From Rickettsia akari str. Hartford (lineage in GTDB: Bacteria; Pseudomonadota; Alphaproteobacteria; Rickettsiales; Rickettsiaceae): DNA of 64,000 nt. Every line of letters starts with the position of its first letter. Position 1 is the stretch's first letter. Made by a program: the position numbers and the translations under genes. Shown here piece by piece: positions 11,297 to 20,553 of the stretch. The stretch is from NCBI RefSeq assembly GCF_000018205.1, contig NC_009881.1, positions 310,001-374,000 of the forward strand, in the 5' to 3' direction. A model generated the notes under the pieces. The model worked only from the letters and a program-made list of their open reading frames with translations. It was not told where the DNA came from and ran no database searches.

Positions 11297-11959
11297 ATGA
11301 CTGATATTTTAGATGAAGTACTGAGTGATCACAATGAAGAAAAAAGGTTGATTTTTTTCAAAAAGCTTTTACCTATAATAATAATCATTTCTATGATAGT
11401 TATTACTATAATGGTTGTTATTAATAATAATAAAGATACAAGAATTAAAAATAACCAAAAAAACGGAGATATTCTTGTTAAGACTGTTGGTTTGGAAACA
11501 ACAAAAGATAATAAAGAATTAGCTTTTAATACTTTAGAGAATTTAGTTACTATTAGTAATACTAAAATAAAAGAAATAGCTTCATTAGAACAAGTAGCTA
11601 TCAAGATTTCGGAAAAAAAATATTCAGAAGCGAAAGACCTGCTTGATAAAATTATTGTAAATAAAGAATATTCTGAAATTTCTACTGCTTATGCACGTAT
11701 TGCATGGTGTGGTCTTGTTATTGATGATCAGAATCTAGATATTCAAGATAAAGAAAAATTGACAAAATATTTAAATTATTTTGATGACAAGAAAAAACCC
11801 TTTTGGGCTACAGCAACTATCATAAAAGCTATGTGGGATATTAAGAATAATATGAAACCACAAGCAGCAAAAAATCTAAAAAATTTATTAACTTCAGATA
11901 ATGTATCTGATCTAATAAAAGATCAGGCTAAAGCATTGCTTGTAAATTTAAGTAAATAA
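11297..11959 (+). CDS. YfgM-like membrane-anchored TPR protein
   Basis: A 220-residue protein with one N-terminal transmembrane anchor (LLPIIIIISMIVITIMVVI, about residues 24-43) and a helical periplasmic domain ending in LLTSDNVSDLIKDQAKALLV. Its size, topology and position immediately upstream of bamB match YfgM of the yfgM-bamB pair, a chaperone-network partner of the translocon. The sequence is diverged, so the call leans on topology and context. It probably belongs to an operon cpoB-yfgM-bamB. Confidence 0.65.
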   Translation: MTDILDEVLSDHNEEKRLIFFKKLLPIIIIISMIVITIMVVINNNKDTRIKNNQKNGDILVKTVGLETTKDNKELAFNTLENLVTISNTKIKEIASLEQVAIKISEKKYSEAKDLLDKIIVNKEYSEISTAYARIAWCGLVIDDQNLDIQDKEKLTKYLNYFDDKKKPFWATATIIKAMWDIKNNMKPQAAKNLKNLLTSDNVSDLIKDQAKALLVNLSK

Positions 11960-11981
11960 TAATTTGTACTTAAGGAAAAAT

Positions 11982-13226
11982 ATGACAAAAAAAATAGCAC
12001 TTCTGTTATTACCTTTTATTTTAATTTCATGTAGCGGGCTTGGACCAAAACGTGTGAAAAATATTGTTGAGTTGACTCCTAAATTAGCAATTCATACTAA
12101 TGATCCTATATATTTAGATTCTAATGCAAATATACATACATTTAATGCAAATATGCTTAAGAATAAACAGTATAGTTTTGCTAGAAGCAAAACAATTACT
12201 GAGCCTATTTTTATAGGCGATATGATTTATGCATTAGATATTAGATCGAATGTTTCTGCATTTTCTATAGAGAAAAATAAGATTATTTGGTCTTATAATT
12301 TAAGTAGACATAAAAAAGATAATTATATAGGCGGCGGAATTTTACACCATAACAGAAAATTATACGTAACATACGGTTCAAGGATGTTAGTAGTACTAGA
12401 TGCAAAATCAGGTTATGAAATAATTAGAAGAGAACTTCCGGATATTATGAGAACTAAGCCTATTGTGCTCGATGATAATACTATCTTAGTGCAAACTATC
12501 AGTAATCAAACTATTGCTTTAAATGCAGAAACTTTAAAAACCGTATGGGAACATGAAAGCATAGCGGAAGTTTTATCGGCTAGTTATTTTATGACGCCGA
12601 TAGTACATCATGATAATGTAATAGTAACTTATAATTCTGGTCAAGTACTCGCCTTAAATATAAAAAATGGTGAAGTAAGATGGAATTTTGAGTTTGCAAA
12701 TCTTAATGATTATACAGCTATACCGAATTTTGACGAATCAAGTATTTTATGTACCCCAGTTCATGATAATATGAATCTTTATATAGCAACCGGTCTTGGT
12801 AAGCTTATTAAGCTTAATATAGCAACTGGTAGCGTGATTTGGCAGGTAAATGCCGAGGATATTCAATCAATGTCTTTAATTGGTAATAGCCTATTTGTAA
12901 CAAATAATGCTCGACAAATAGCAGCATTTAATCCTGAAACAGGGAAAGTAAAGTTTGTAGCTGATTTAAATGATGGACAAGATCCTAAGAAACTAAAATC
13001 TGCTACTTTTTTAGTACCTTTTGTTGGAGTTGATAATAACAATAAACGAAGTTTAAATGTTATTTCCGTTAAAGGTGTTTTATATAGTTTTGATTTTGAT
13101 AATAATGGATTAAACATGATACCTCATATTGTTAAAATTATAAAAAATATTCGTTATTATGGGCTAATGGCAGATAATAATTTATATTTTTCTACCGATA
13201 GAAAAATAATATTCGGAAGTAAATAG
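11982..13226 (+). CDS. bamB: Outer membrane assembly lipoprotein BamB
   Basis: Beta-propeller lipoprotein of the Bam complex that inserts outer membrane proteins. An in-frame TTG lies at 11964, but ATG at 11982 is chosen because AAGGA at 11972-11976 is well spaced and the protein then starts with a lipoprotein signal (MTKKIALLLLPFILISCSG, lipobox LISC). The 414 residues contain repeated PQQ-type blades (IIWSYNL, KTVWEHES, EVRWNFEF, VIWQVNAED). Length and blade pattern fit BamB. An Engl-type quinoprotein enzyme is excluded by its short size. Confidence 0.85.
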   Translation: MTKKIALLLLPFILISCSGLGPKRVKNIVELTPKLAIHTNDPIYLDSNANIHTFNANMLKNKQYSFARSKTITEPIFIGDMIYALDIRSNVSAFSIEKNKIIWSYNLSRHKKDNYIGGGILHHNRKLYVTYGSRMLVVLDAKSGYEIIRRELPDIMRTKPIVLDDNTILVQTISNQTIALNAETLKTVWEHESIAEVLSASYFMTPIVHHDNVIVTYNSGQVLALNIKNGEVRWNFEFANLNDYTAIPNFDESSILCTPVHDNMNLYIATGLGKLIKLNIATGSVIWQVNAEDIQSMSLIGNSLFVTNNARQIAAFNPETGKVKFVADLNDGQDPKKLKSATFLVPFVGVDNNNKRSLNVISVKGVLYSFDFDNNGLNMIPHIVKIIKNIRYYGLMADNNLYFSTDRKIIFGSK

Positions 13227-13319
13227 ATTATATTTAGCTTGACAGATAGCGGGTATTAATGATATTAAATATGTTGCTTGATTCTTTAATTTTAAATTCT
13301 AATTAAAATAGATACTATT

Positions 13320-13787
13320 GTGAAAACTTACTCGGCAAAGCCATCGGAAATTGAAAAGAAATGGTGGGTCATAGACGCAAAAAATATTGTGCTAGGACGA
13401 CTCGCTAGCAGAGTTGCTAATATGCTACGCGGTAAGCATAAGCCTAGTTTTACACCTCATTTAGATTGCGGTGATAATATAATCATAATAAATGCAGAGC
13501 ACGTAAAATTGACAGGTAAAAAAGCGAATCCCAGAGACGGAAAAATATATTACAGATATACAGGATTTCCAGGTGGGATAAAAGATACTACGGCAGGTAA
13601 AATATTAAGCGGTAAACATCCTGAGAGAGTGATTAAAATGGCCGTAAAAAGAATGATTACAAGAAATGCTTTAGGTGCTAAGCAAATGAGTAATTTGTAT
13701 GTTTACGCAAATAGTGATCATCCTCATATGGCACAGCAACCTACTGTGTATGATTTTGCAGGCCAAAATCCAAAAAATAAAAAGTAA
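13320..13787 (+). CDS. rplM: 50S ribosomal protein L13
   Basis: Large-subunit ribosomal protein L13, an early assembly protein. The 155 residues begin with [19 protein letters not shown] and contain [18 protein letters not shown] and the [18 protein letters not shown] and [15 protein letters not shown] blocks of the family. The start is GTG; no ATG is available upstream in frame near the right position. It is followed after six bases by rpsI, the usual rplM-rpsI operon. Confidence 0.97.
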   Translation: MKTYSAKPSEIEKKWWVIDAKNIVLGRLASRVANMLRGKHKPSFTPHLDCGDNIIIINAEHVKLTGKKANPRDGKIYYRYTGFPGGIKDTTAGKILSGKHPERVIKMAVKRMITRNALGAKQMSNLYVYANSDHPHMAQQPTVYDFAGQNPKNKK

Positions 13788-13793
13788 TAGAAT

Positions 13794-14279
13794 ATGACCG
13801 AGTTAAAAATTAAAACAGCAAAAGTAGAAAAGCATTTAGCCAAAGAGCCTTTAAAACCGGTATTAAAAACTCCTACACAAAAAATAGATAGTTCAGGTAA
13901 GTTTTATGCTACAGGTAAAAGGAAAAATGCTGTAGCAAGAGTATGGATTAAAGTAGGAAAAGGAAAAATAGTTGTTAATAAAAAAACAATAGACCAGTAT
14001 TTTCCTTCTGAAACTTATGTGAAAACTATCTTACGGCCGTTTGTCTTAACAAACACTATTGATCAGTATGATGTAATTTGTACTGTTAGAGGTGGAGGAG
14101 TGTCAGGACAAAAAGGTGCTATTTTACATGGAATTTCTAAAGCTTTAGATAAATCTGTGCCGGATTTTCATACTATTTTGCGTAAAGGCGGTCTTTTAAC
14201 ACGTGATTCTAGGGTAGTAGAGCGTAAGAAGTACGGACAGCGTAAAGCACGTAAGAAAACACAATTCTCTAAACGTTAA
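13794..14279 (+). CDS. rpsI: 30S ribosomal protein S9
   Basis: Small-subunit ribosomal protein S9, whose C-terminal tail reaches the P-site tRNA. The 161-residue protein has an N-terminal extension of about 35 residues, then [39 protein letters not shown] and the basic tail ([19 protein letters not shown]). The terminal Lys-Arg that contacts tRNA is intact. Second gene of the rplM-rpsI pair. Confidence 0.97.
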
Positions 14280-14363
14280 GATATTGGCTATTGTCATTGT
14301 TGCATTCTTCACTATTATGAGCATTTGCTAGTGTTTGTTGCATGGTTTGAGAGATCCATTAAA

Positions 14364-14440
14364 TGTCATTTCCGCGTAGGCGTGGATCCAGAAAAACACT
14401 AAACAAAGACTAGGTCCTGCGATCAAGTTGTGGAATGACG
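14364..14440. repeat. Palindromic element between rpsI and tRNA-Met
   Basis: Left arm TGTCATTTCCGCGTAGGCGTGGATCC; the right part carries GCGATCAAGTTGTGGAATGACG. It looks like a hybrid of the TGTCATTCC and GATCAAG families. Confidence 0.6.
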
Positions 14441-14500
14441 TGAACAAGCCTATACGACAATGCCTACGATCTTAACAAGTTATATAAACACTTTTCCCAT

Positions 14501-14577
<77 letters not shown>

Positions 14578-14682
14578 TTCATTCATCTTTTTGAAAGTTC
14601 TATATTAAACTGATTTGAACTTGGTTCTTTGTTGTGCATAATCTAGTCTATTGATAGATGAGTTCTACCTTCATGCCTGTCA

Positions 14683-14753
14683 CAAAATTAATAAGATTTT
14701 TGAAGGAATAGTTATTCATAATTCAACAAAATCTGATAATTTGTAGCAAAAAT
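14683..14753. repeat. 70-base hairpin repeat (copy 1)
   Basis: The stretch beginning AAAATTAATAAGATTTTTGA and ending ATAATTTGTAGCAAAAA recurs with about 80% identity at 19961-20030. Its ends are inverted (AAATTAATAAGATTTT against AAAATCTGATAATTT), so it can fold into a hairpin. Confidence 0.75.
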
Positions 14754-14791
14754 ATCTCATAATTATAATCATTAGTTTGATTTTTATATTT

Positions 14792-15230
14792 ATGAGCTTT
14801 TTTCCAATATATGCTAAATCCTTACCTAAAGGGTTCGTGTATCTGAAAGATATCGACCCTACAATTATTCAAAATATGCGTTATTATTCAGATAAAAATT
14901 TTGTTGGTAAAAAAGGTAGATTGTTATAAAGCACCAGAAGCAATTTTAACAATAGCAGCTGCTAAGGCTCTTAAAGCAGTACAAGCTGAGATAAAAAAAG
15001 ATAGTTATTAACTTATTATATATGATGCATCTAGACCGCAAAAAGTTGTACAACATTTTTTAAGATGGAGAAAATGGATAATATTGATCAAAAAAAATAA
15101 GGAAAGCTTTTACCCATATATAGATCAGTCTAAATGTTTTACACTAGGTTATATAGCTGAAAGATTCAGTCATAGTAGTGGTAGTACTGTAGATTTATCA
15201 ATAATAAAGCTTCAAAATGAAGTCTATTAA
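14792..15230 (+). pseudogene. D-alanyl-D-alanine dipeptidase (VanX/DdpX) remnant
   Basis: The translation starts with a signal-like MSFFPIYAKSLPKGFVYLKD followed by IDPTIIQNMRYYSDKNFVG, then shifts frame at about 14926 into YKAPEAILTIAAAKALKAVQ. A further stop precedes LIIYDASRPQKVVQHFLRW. The zinc-site motif SxHxxGxxxD is visible (SHSSGSTVD), but the distal EWWH-type ligand region is missing. VanX-family enzymes cleave D-Ala-D-Ala and in symbionts probably serve peptidoglycan recycling. At least three lesions make it a pseudogene. Confidence 0.8.
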
Positions 15231-15245
15231 AAAACTACGACAGTA

Positions 15246-15571
15246 TTAAGTGAGAAAAGATATATACCATGTGAGTGCGGTATTACGGCGCTTGAGCAAA
15301 AAGAAATTGATAAGTTACTAGTTCAGTTACAAAGCAATTTGCACGTGAATGAAGTATGGAATCTTTATAAAAAATATAAATTTCTTATGGAATTTGCAAA
15401 TAAGATCACTGAAATTGCAGAGCAGGAAGCACATCATCCCGATTTCACTATATCTTGGGGAGCATCGACGGTCTGACTGAAAACGACTTTATATTGGCTG
15501 AAAAGATAGAAAGTATTACTTACTTAGGCGAAAAGAATGATAGTAAAAATCATACAAGTATCAATAGCTAA
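15246..15571 (+). pseudogene. Pterin-4a-carbinolamine dehydratase remnant
   Basis: The open text [20 protein letters not shown], then [20 protein letters not shown] and [17 protein letters not shown], matches the pterin-carbinolamine dehydratase family, including the HHPD active-site block. The reading frame breaks just after SWGAS; the expected TH-containing strand is deleted, and [15 protein letters not shown] continues in another frame. Lies directly after the VanX remnant. Confidence 0.75.
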
Positions 15572-15658
15572 ATGATGATTTCTTATTAAATGAATTGAAT
15601 TATAACTAATCTTAATAATATTTAATAATAAGGCATGTTTAGAGTAAACATAAGGTAA

Positions 15659-16550
15659 TGTTATGCCAAATTATCATATTAAATTTTACCAAATATAGTT
15701 AATTTAATCGGTTATTTTTGTAGACTTATTTTATTACCAAATTTAATACCATCTGATTCTAGTGAAAATATTTATGACCAAAGCCTTGATAGAAATAAGG
15801 TATATTCTGTACATTTCAAACCTTTTGCTAATAGTTCTACATATTTTTTAGATGAGCATCCTGATCATACATTTGTACATATTGCTAATAAAAAATATAT
15901 TTTATGTGGATTGGTTAGAGAGCTAAAATTTGCGTTTGAAGATATAAAATCATGGTTTTTAATGCCGGAAGCTCAAATTGATACGGTTAATTGGGACACT
16001 ATAACAACAAATCACTGTCTAAGTAATTTGATTATAAACTTATTTCATATAAGAGAAGTAAAAGATTTTATTTCTAATATAACTATATCTAACCTAGCAA
16101 ATGCATTTACTACACATATTATCGGTGATAATAATTATAACTTAATACAGCATGATAGTACATATTATATGATTGAATCTAGTTACGATAAAGATATTAG
16201 TTTATTGTCTAGAGGAACAAATGAATGTGCTGTATTTACTTTAGGCAATGATACGGATACTTCATTATTTAGTGCTATAAATGAATTAATTGAAGGTGAT
16301 AGAGATGTATAAATAGTTCTGCTACAAGTACTATATTTATCTGTATTACAACAGCAGTAATATTAGTATATTAGGCATAAGATACATAGCTAATAAAATT
16401 AAGATACATATAAATTCTTATTACTATGATGATAGCGATCAACATAATATATGTTTAGTTCAAATAGAGGATCAAGAGGGGCTAAATAGTTCAGTATACT
16501 TGTTTAATTTGAAAAATTGGCTACTCTATCTTGTGCTGATAGTCCTCACT
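15659..16550 (+). pseudogene. Uncharacterised decayed gene
   Basis: An open stretch runs in one frame from about 15683 to the stop at 16312 (residues such as SENIYDQSLDRNKVYSVHFK, then KFAFEDIKSWFLMPEAQIDT). It has no ATG/GTG/TTG at a plausible N-terminus before the internal TTG at 15911; a possible original start, MPNYHIKF, lies in another frame. After 16312, coding-like text continues in other frames (IFICITTAVILVY, then QHNICLVQIEDQEGLNSS). I do not recognise the family. Probably a frameshifted gene; the 15911-16312 part (133 residues) might still be translated. Confidence 0.5.
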
Positions 16551-16618
16551 AATATGTACGCTGCGTTCATCAGTTTCAAGATGCTTCTCTCTTTTCCAAA
16601 TTAAAATTCGTCTACCAA
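16507..16618. repeat. Palindromic element of the TTGGCTAC...CGTCTACC family (copy 1)
   Basis: Contains TTGAAAAATTGGCTACTC at the left, CTAATATGTACGCTGCGTTC in the centre and CAAATTAAAATTCGTCTACC at the right. The same order of motifs recurs at 41285, 50825, 52399 and 62000. Confidence 0.7.
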
Positions 16619-16650
16619 CTCTTCATTTATGAGAGGGATATATAAAATTT

Positions 16651-17136
16651 TTACTGAATTAATGATTTAAATTCTTTTACAACGGCTTGATAAAGTTTCC
16701 GTTTGAAAGGAATTATAATAGATAATAGTTCGTCAAGTGATGCCCAACGCCATTGGTCAAATTCCGGATTAGAGGTATTTATATTAATATCTTCGTTATT
16801 TCCGGTAAACCTAATTAAAAACCAGCGTTGTTTTTGGCCACGAAAATTACCGTTCCACAATTTAGGTATTAACAAGCTTGGTACATCATAACTATACCAG
16901 CATTTGCTTTCTGCAATAATATATCCTTTATCACTTCCTATTTCTTCTAACATCTCACGCATTGCTGCAATACTTGGAGTTTCACCAGGAACTATCCCAC
17001 CTTGAGGCATTTGCCATGCAGATAATTTTGTATCTATTCTTTTACCGACGAATATATGGTTATCGGCATTTAATATCATCATGCCGACTCCTAGTCTATA
17101 TGGTAAATCAAGATGTTTTTTGGAAGAATTTCTCAT
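16651..17136 (-). CDS. rppH: RNA pyrophosphohydrolase (NUDIX)
   Basis: NUDIX hydrolase that removes pyrophosphate from 5' triphosphate RNA ends to start mRNA decay (also annotated invA, dinucleoside polyphosphate hydrolase). The 161 residues contain [32 protein letters not shown] and the NUDIX box GG(x5)E(x7)REMLEEIG, then the [10 protein letters not shown] and [12 protein letters not shown] blocks typical of RppH. It lies 23 bases downstream of pleD on the same strand and is probably co-transcribed with it. Confidence 0.92.
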
Positions 17137-17159
17137 TATTTTTTACTTTAAAAAATCAA

Positions 17160-18512
17160 TTATAATTTTACTACTTTATTTCTACCCGTTGTTTTAGCTT
17201 CATACATAGCTTTGTCAGCACGTTCAATGAAAGATTCTATTGATTCTGCTTTTTTATATTCTGTAACTCCGATTGAAATAGTTTTTTGTAAAGGTTCAAT
17301 TTGATCTTCAATATGAAAATCCATATATTCTATTTTAACTCTAATTCTCTCCGCAGTTTCAATTGCTTTAGAAATATCTATATCCGTTAAAAGTATAGTA
17401 AACTCTTCACCGCCGAATCTTGCTATTAAGTCTGTTACTCTAAGCGTATTCTTCAAAATACGGGATACAATCGTTAAAACCTTATCACCTGCTTGATGAC
17501 CGTAAGTATCGTTTACGTGTTTAAAATTGTCGATATCGCACATCAGTAAATATAATTTAATACTTTCATTATTAGCTTTCTCAATCATTTGTTTAAGGTG
17601 TATATCGAAATAGCGACGATTAAATAAGCCGGTTAAGCCATCTTTAGCTGCTAAATTAACACTTTGTTCAAGATCATTATGTAAATTATCTTGATATTGC
17701 TTACGCCTTAATTGTGTTCTAATTCTGGCAAGTAGTTCGCTTTCCTCTATAGGATAAACGAAATAATCATTAACACCGAGTTCAATACCCTTCACAACTA
17801 AAGGCATACCGTCTTCATCAATTTGTAAAATTATTACAACGCCTCTTATTTCTTCTTTACCTCTTAAAATAACACTGATTCTCAAAGGATCTTCATTTTC
17901 GAGCGTACTACTGATAATTACTAAATCTGGTGTATATTCATTTATAATATCTAATTCATCGGAATTACTTATTACCTTTACGTTTTGTGTAATCTTAAGT
18001 AACATTTGTTTTATATTTTTAGCTTGTATCACATCATCATTAATTAGTAGTATTTTTTTATCTGCAAAAGTGTCATGCATTTCGATATTTGTTACGCCTA
18101 ATAATGCATTAGTGCTATTACGAAGCTTTAATTCATCAATTAAGCTTTTCATTCTAGAGAGCGATTTAAGTCTTACAAATAGAGCAGTATCGTTAATCGG
18201 CTTTGTTAAAAACTCATCAGCCCCTGCCTCAAGACCTTTAACTCGATCATCAACATCAGAAAGTGCAGTTACCATTACGACTGGTACATGAGTAGTTTCC
18301 GGATTGGTTTTTATCGTTTTACATACCTCAAATCCATCCATTTCCGGCATCATAACATCAAGTAGTACAGTATCGATTTTTTCCTTTTTAAGAATTGCTA
18401 ATGCTTCTTTGCCGCTATTTGCAGTAAGAACCGTATAATACTCTTTTAAAAGTTTGGCTGTCAGTAACTTAATATTGGTTTCTATATCATCTACTACTAA
18501 TATTGTGGTCAT
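17160..18512 (-). CDS. pleD: PleD response regulator / diguanylate cyclase
   Basis: Cyclic-di-GMP synthase controlled by phosphorylation. The 450 residues form REC1 (phospho-acceptor Asp52 in VLLDVMMPEMDG, Lys104 in LTKP), a REC2 lacking the acceptor Asp (Ser in LVIISST), and a GGDEF domain with DGLTGLFNRRYF and the signature GGEEF (367-371). The product-inhibition site RxxD (RVTD, 358-361) lies five residues upstream, as in Caulobacter PleD. All catalytic features are intact. It is divergent from efp with 75 bases between, and rppH follows. Confidence 0.95.
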   Translation of the reverse strand: MTTILVVDDIETNIKLLTAKLLKEYYTVLTANSGKEALAILKKEKIDTVLLDVMMPEMDGFEVCKTIKTNPETTHVPVVMVTALSDVDDRVKGLEAGADEFLTKPINDTALFVRLKSLSRMKSLIDELKLRNSTNALLGVTNIEMHDTFADKKILLINDDVIQAKNIKQMLLKITQNVKVISNSDELDIINEYTPDLVIISSTLENEDPLRISVILRGKEEIRGVVIILQIDEDGMPLVVKGIELGVNDYFVYPIEESELLARIRTQLRRKQYQDNLHNDLEQSVNLAAKDGLTGLFNRRYFDIHLKQMIEKANNESIKLYLLMCDIDNFKHVNDTYGHQAGDKVLTIVSRILKNTLRVTDLIARFGGEEFTILLTDIDISKAIETAERIRVKIEYMDFHIEDQIEPLQKTISIGVTEYKKAESIESFIERADKAMYEAKTTGRNKVVKL

Positions 18513-18530
18513 AAGATTAAATTCTTGTTT

Positions 18531-18559
18531 TTGAATGAAATAATTTGTATATTTATACT
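18531..18559 (+). promoter_or_regulatory. Candidate sigma-70 promoter for efp
   Basis: TTGAAT (18531-18536) and TATACT (18554-18559) are separated by exactly 17 bases in the short divergent region between pleD and efp. Initiation near 18566 would give a leader of about 22 bases. Confidence 0.45.
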
Positions 18560-18587
18560 TTAATTTTAAGTCTCAAATGTATAATAT

Positions 18588-19154
18588 ATGAAAATTTCAG
18601 CAAATTCAATTAGAACAGGTAACATATTAGTTTGTAATAATGATTTATGGGTTGTAAGCAAAACACCGGAACATACGCAACCTGGAAAAGGTGGAGCTTA
18701 TGTACAAGTTGAGATGAAAAATTTAAAAACAGGTATAAAGCGTAACGATAGATTCAGTTCTTCTGATTATTTGGAAAAAGCCGAACTTGAACAAAAAGAC
18801 TATCAATTTTTATATTTTGAAGGTAATGATTTAATATTGATGGACACCAAACATTTTGATCAAATAAATGTCCCCAAGGGAATTTTAGAAGAAAAATTAC
18901 CTTTCTTAACTGAAAATATGATTGTTAAAGTCGAATTTTATAATGAAAAGCCTTTAAATATTGAGCTTCCTCCAACTGTTATACTTGAAATTAGTGAAAC
19001 TGATCCGGTAATAAAAGGAGCAACCGCTACCGCTTCTTATAAACCGGCAGTTTTAGAAAACGGTATTAAAGTTAAGGTACCGCAATATTTAGCAATAGGA
19101 GAAAAAATTGTTGTTAAAACTGATGATATAACGTATGTCGAGCGAGCTAAATAA
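18588..19154 (+). CDS. efp: Translation elongation factor P
   Basis: EF-P rescues ribosomes stalled on polyproline. The 188 residues have the three-domain EF-P fold: [20 protein letters not shown], the loop [20 protein letters not shown] with the conserved modifiable Lys, and a C-terminal OB domain ending [20 protein letters not shown]. Usual length. The modifying enzymes EpmA/B are not seen here. SuhB-like gene follows after nine bases. Confidence 0.96.
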   Translation: MKISANSIRTGNILVCNNDLWVVSKTPEHTQPGKGGAYVQVEMKNLKTGIKRNDRFSSSDYLEKAELEQKDYQFLYFEGNDLILMDTKHFDQINVPKGILEEKLPFLTENMIVKVEFYNEKPLNIELPPTVILEISETDPVIKGATATASYKPAVLENGIKVKVPQYLAIGEKIVVKTDDITYVERAK

Positions 19155-19163
19155 ATTTCCATT

Positions 19164-19910
19164 ATGCAACCTATAACTAATTTATTAATTCATGCCCTGC
19201 GTAAAGCAGTTAAGTTTTTGCATAGAGATTTTTTAGAACTTGAAATGCTGCAGAGAAATTCTATAAGAAACGAAGAATTTTGTAATCGATCTTATTTAAG
19301 ATTAAAAACTTTATTATGTGAAAAATTGCAAAAACATACACAATATTTATTTTTTCCAGAAGATCAATTTGATTTAAATAATAATTATGAGAGTGTTTTT
19401 TTAATTAATCCTATAGATAGCACAAATAATTTCGCCAGAAGCATACCTTTTTTTGCGATATCTGTAACGTATTTAAAAAGGAATCAAGAAGTTTTAACTC
19501 CTACTTCTACAGTAATATATTTTCCTGCTCTTAATGAAATTTATTATGCTGAAAAAGGCAAAGGAGCTTGGATAGAAAAAAATAATTTAAACTCTAATTA
19601 TCAAGGATTAAGACTTAGAGTTTCGGATAATGCAGATTTAAAAAACTGCTTAGCAATTATTGAAGATGTAAATCATGATGATTTGGAGGCGATAGAGGTA
19701 GATAATATTAGATCTTTTGGTTCTCCTTGCTACGGGGTGACGCTTGTAGCTTCAGGTAAAGCGGATTTAATATGTGTATCAGTATTAAATATTACATTAT
19801 ATTATGCATTTGAGCTTCTTATTAAGGAAGCAGGCGGGATCATTATAGATGCTAGCGATAAATTTGTATCTTCAAATCGTTATATTGCTAATAAACTTAA
19901 AAAATATTAG
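19164..19910 (+). CDS. suhB: Degenerate inositol monophosphatase family protein (SuhB-like)
   Basis: Recognisable by INPIDSTNNFARSIPFFAIS, which matches the IMPase signature, and by the C-terminal block ELLIKEAGGIIIDASD. However, the first metal-binding Asp of motif DPxD[GS]T is Asn (residue 82), and the second signature, normally WDxAAG with its metal-binding Asp, reads NITLYYAF (about 209-216). The upstream Glu is present (PEDQ). The 248-residue frame is intact. In E. coli, SuhB also acts in antitermination independent of catalysis, so a structural role is possible. Phosphatase activity is doubtful. Confidence 0.75.
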   Translation: MQPITNLLIHALRKAVKFLHRDFLELEMLQRNSIRNEEFCNRSYLRLKTLLCEKLQKHTQYLFFPEDQFDLNNNYESVFLINPIDSTNNFARSIPFFAISVTYLKRNQEVLTPTSTVIYFPALNEIYYAEKGKGAWIEKNNLNSNYQGLRLRVSDNADLKNCLAIIEDVNHDDLEAIEVDNIRSFGSPCYGVTLVASGKADLICVSVLNITLYYAFELLIKEAGGIIIDASDKFVSSNRYIANKLKKY

Positions 19911-19960
19911 AGGTTATCTGTATTAGTTATTTTAATTGATAATTAAAGAAATTTTATAGC

Positions 19961-20030
19961 AAAAATTAATAAGATTTTGGAATGAGTAGTATTTCCTATT
20001 TCAAGAAAATCTTATAATTTGTAGCAAAAA
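19961..20030. repeat. 70-base hairpin repeat (copy 2)
   Basis: Second copy of the element at 14683-14753, sharing AAAATTAATAAGATTTT at the left and ATAATTTGTAGCAAAAA at the right with a diverged centre. The ends are inverted. Lies between suhB and the DUF2610 gene. Confidence 0.75.
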
Positions 20031-20150
20031 AGCATTTAATTATCTTTAAAGTAACTGATTCAGTAACCTCTTGGAAAGAAATTATTTTAGATTTACTTCT
20101 TTATTGTTAGAATATAATTATGTTAATATAATTATTAATGCATATAAGTT

Positions 20151-20474
20151 ATGGCACATTACAAAGAGTTTGAATTTGACTGCGATTTTGGTGGACAAAG
20201 AGCCAAGTTTAAGTTTTATATAGGGACGCCTCAAGAAGGGCATCATCCGCTACAATTTCAAGCAAAATGGTTATCTGACGAAAGAGGTGGTACTATTCCT
20301 GATGAGATTATGAAAGCAATATCACAGCTAAATGATCTTGCTAAAAAAAACAGTGTTCCACTTCCGGATTTGTGCGTATATGCTCTTGGTTCTGCTCAAG
20401 AAGCCCAGGCTATCCCTCAAGAAGAAGATGAAGATGAGAGTGAAAACTACGAAGATGAAGCAGAGCAGGCATAG
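20151..20474 (+). CDS. DUF2610 conserved small protein
   Basis: A 107-residue soluble protein matching the DUF2610 family found in Rickettsiales. It begins [20 protein letters not shown] and has a conserved core [20 protein letters not shown], then [20 protein letters not shown]. The tail is strongly acidic ([17 protein letters not shown]). No catalytic motif, signal peptide or membrane segment is seen. Function is unknown. Confidence 0.8.
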   Translation: MAHYKEFEFDCDFGGQRAKFKFYIGTPQEGHHPLQFQAKWLSDERGGTIPDEIMKAISQLNDLAKKNSVPLPDLCVYALGSAQEAQAIPQEEDEDESENYEDEAEQA

Positions 20475-20553
20475 TTAAAAATAATGAGAATCGCGAAGAG
20501 CAAATTACTTAGGTAATCCACTATTCGCGTTAAGATGATTCATAGGGAGTAAA

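Noticed and set aside
11964..11981. TTG start for bamB
   Set aside because: ATG 11982 has the better-placed Shine-Dalgarno and gives a proper lipoprotein signal.
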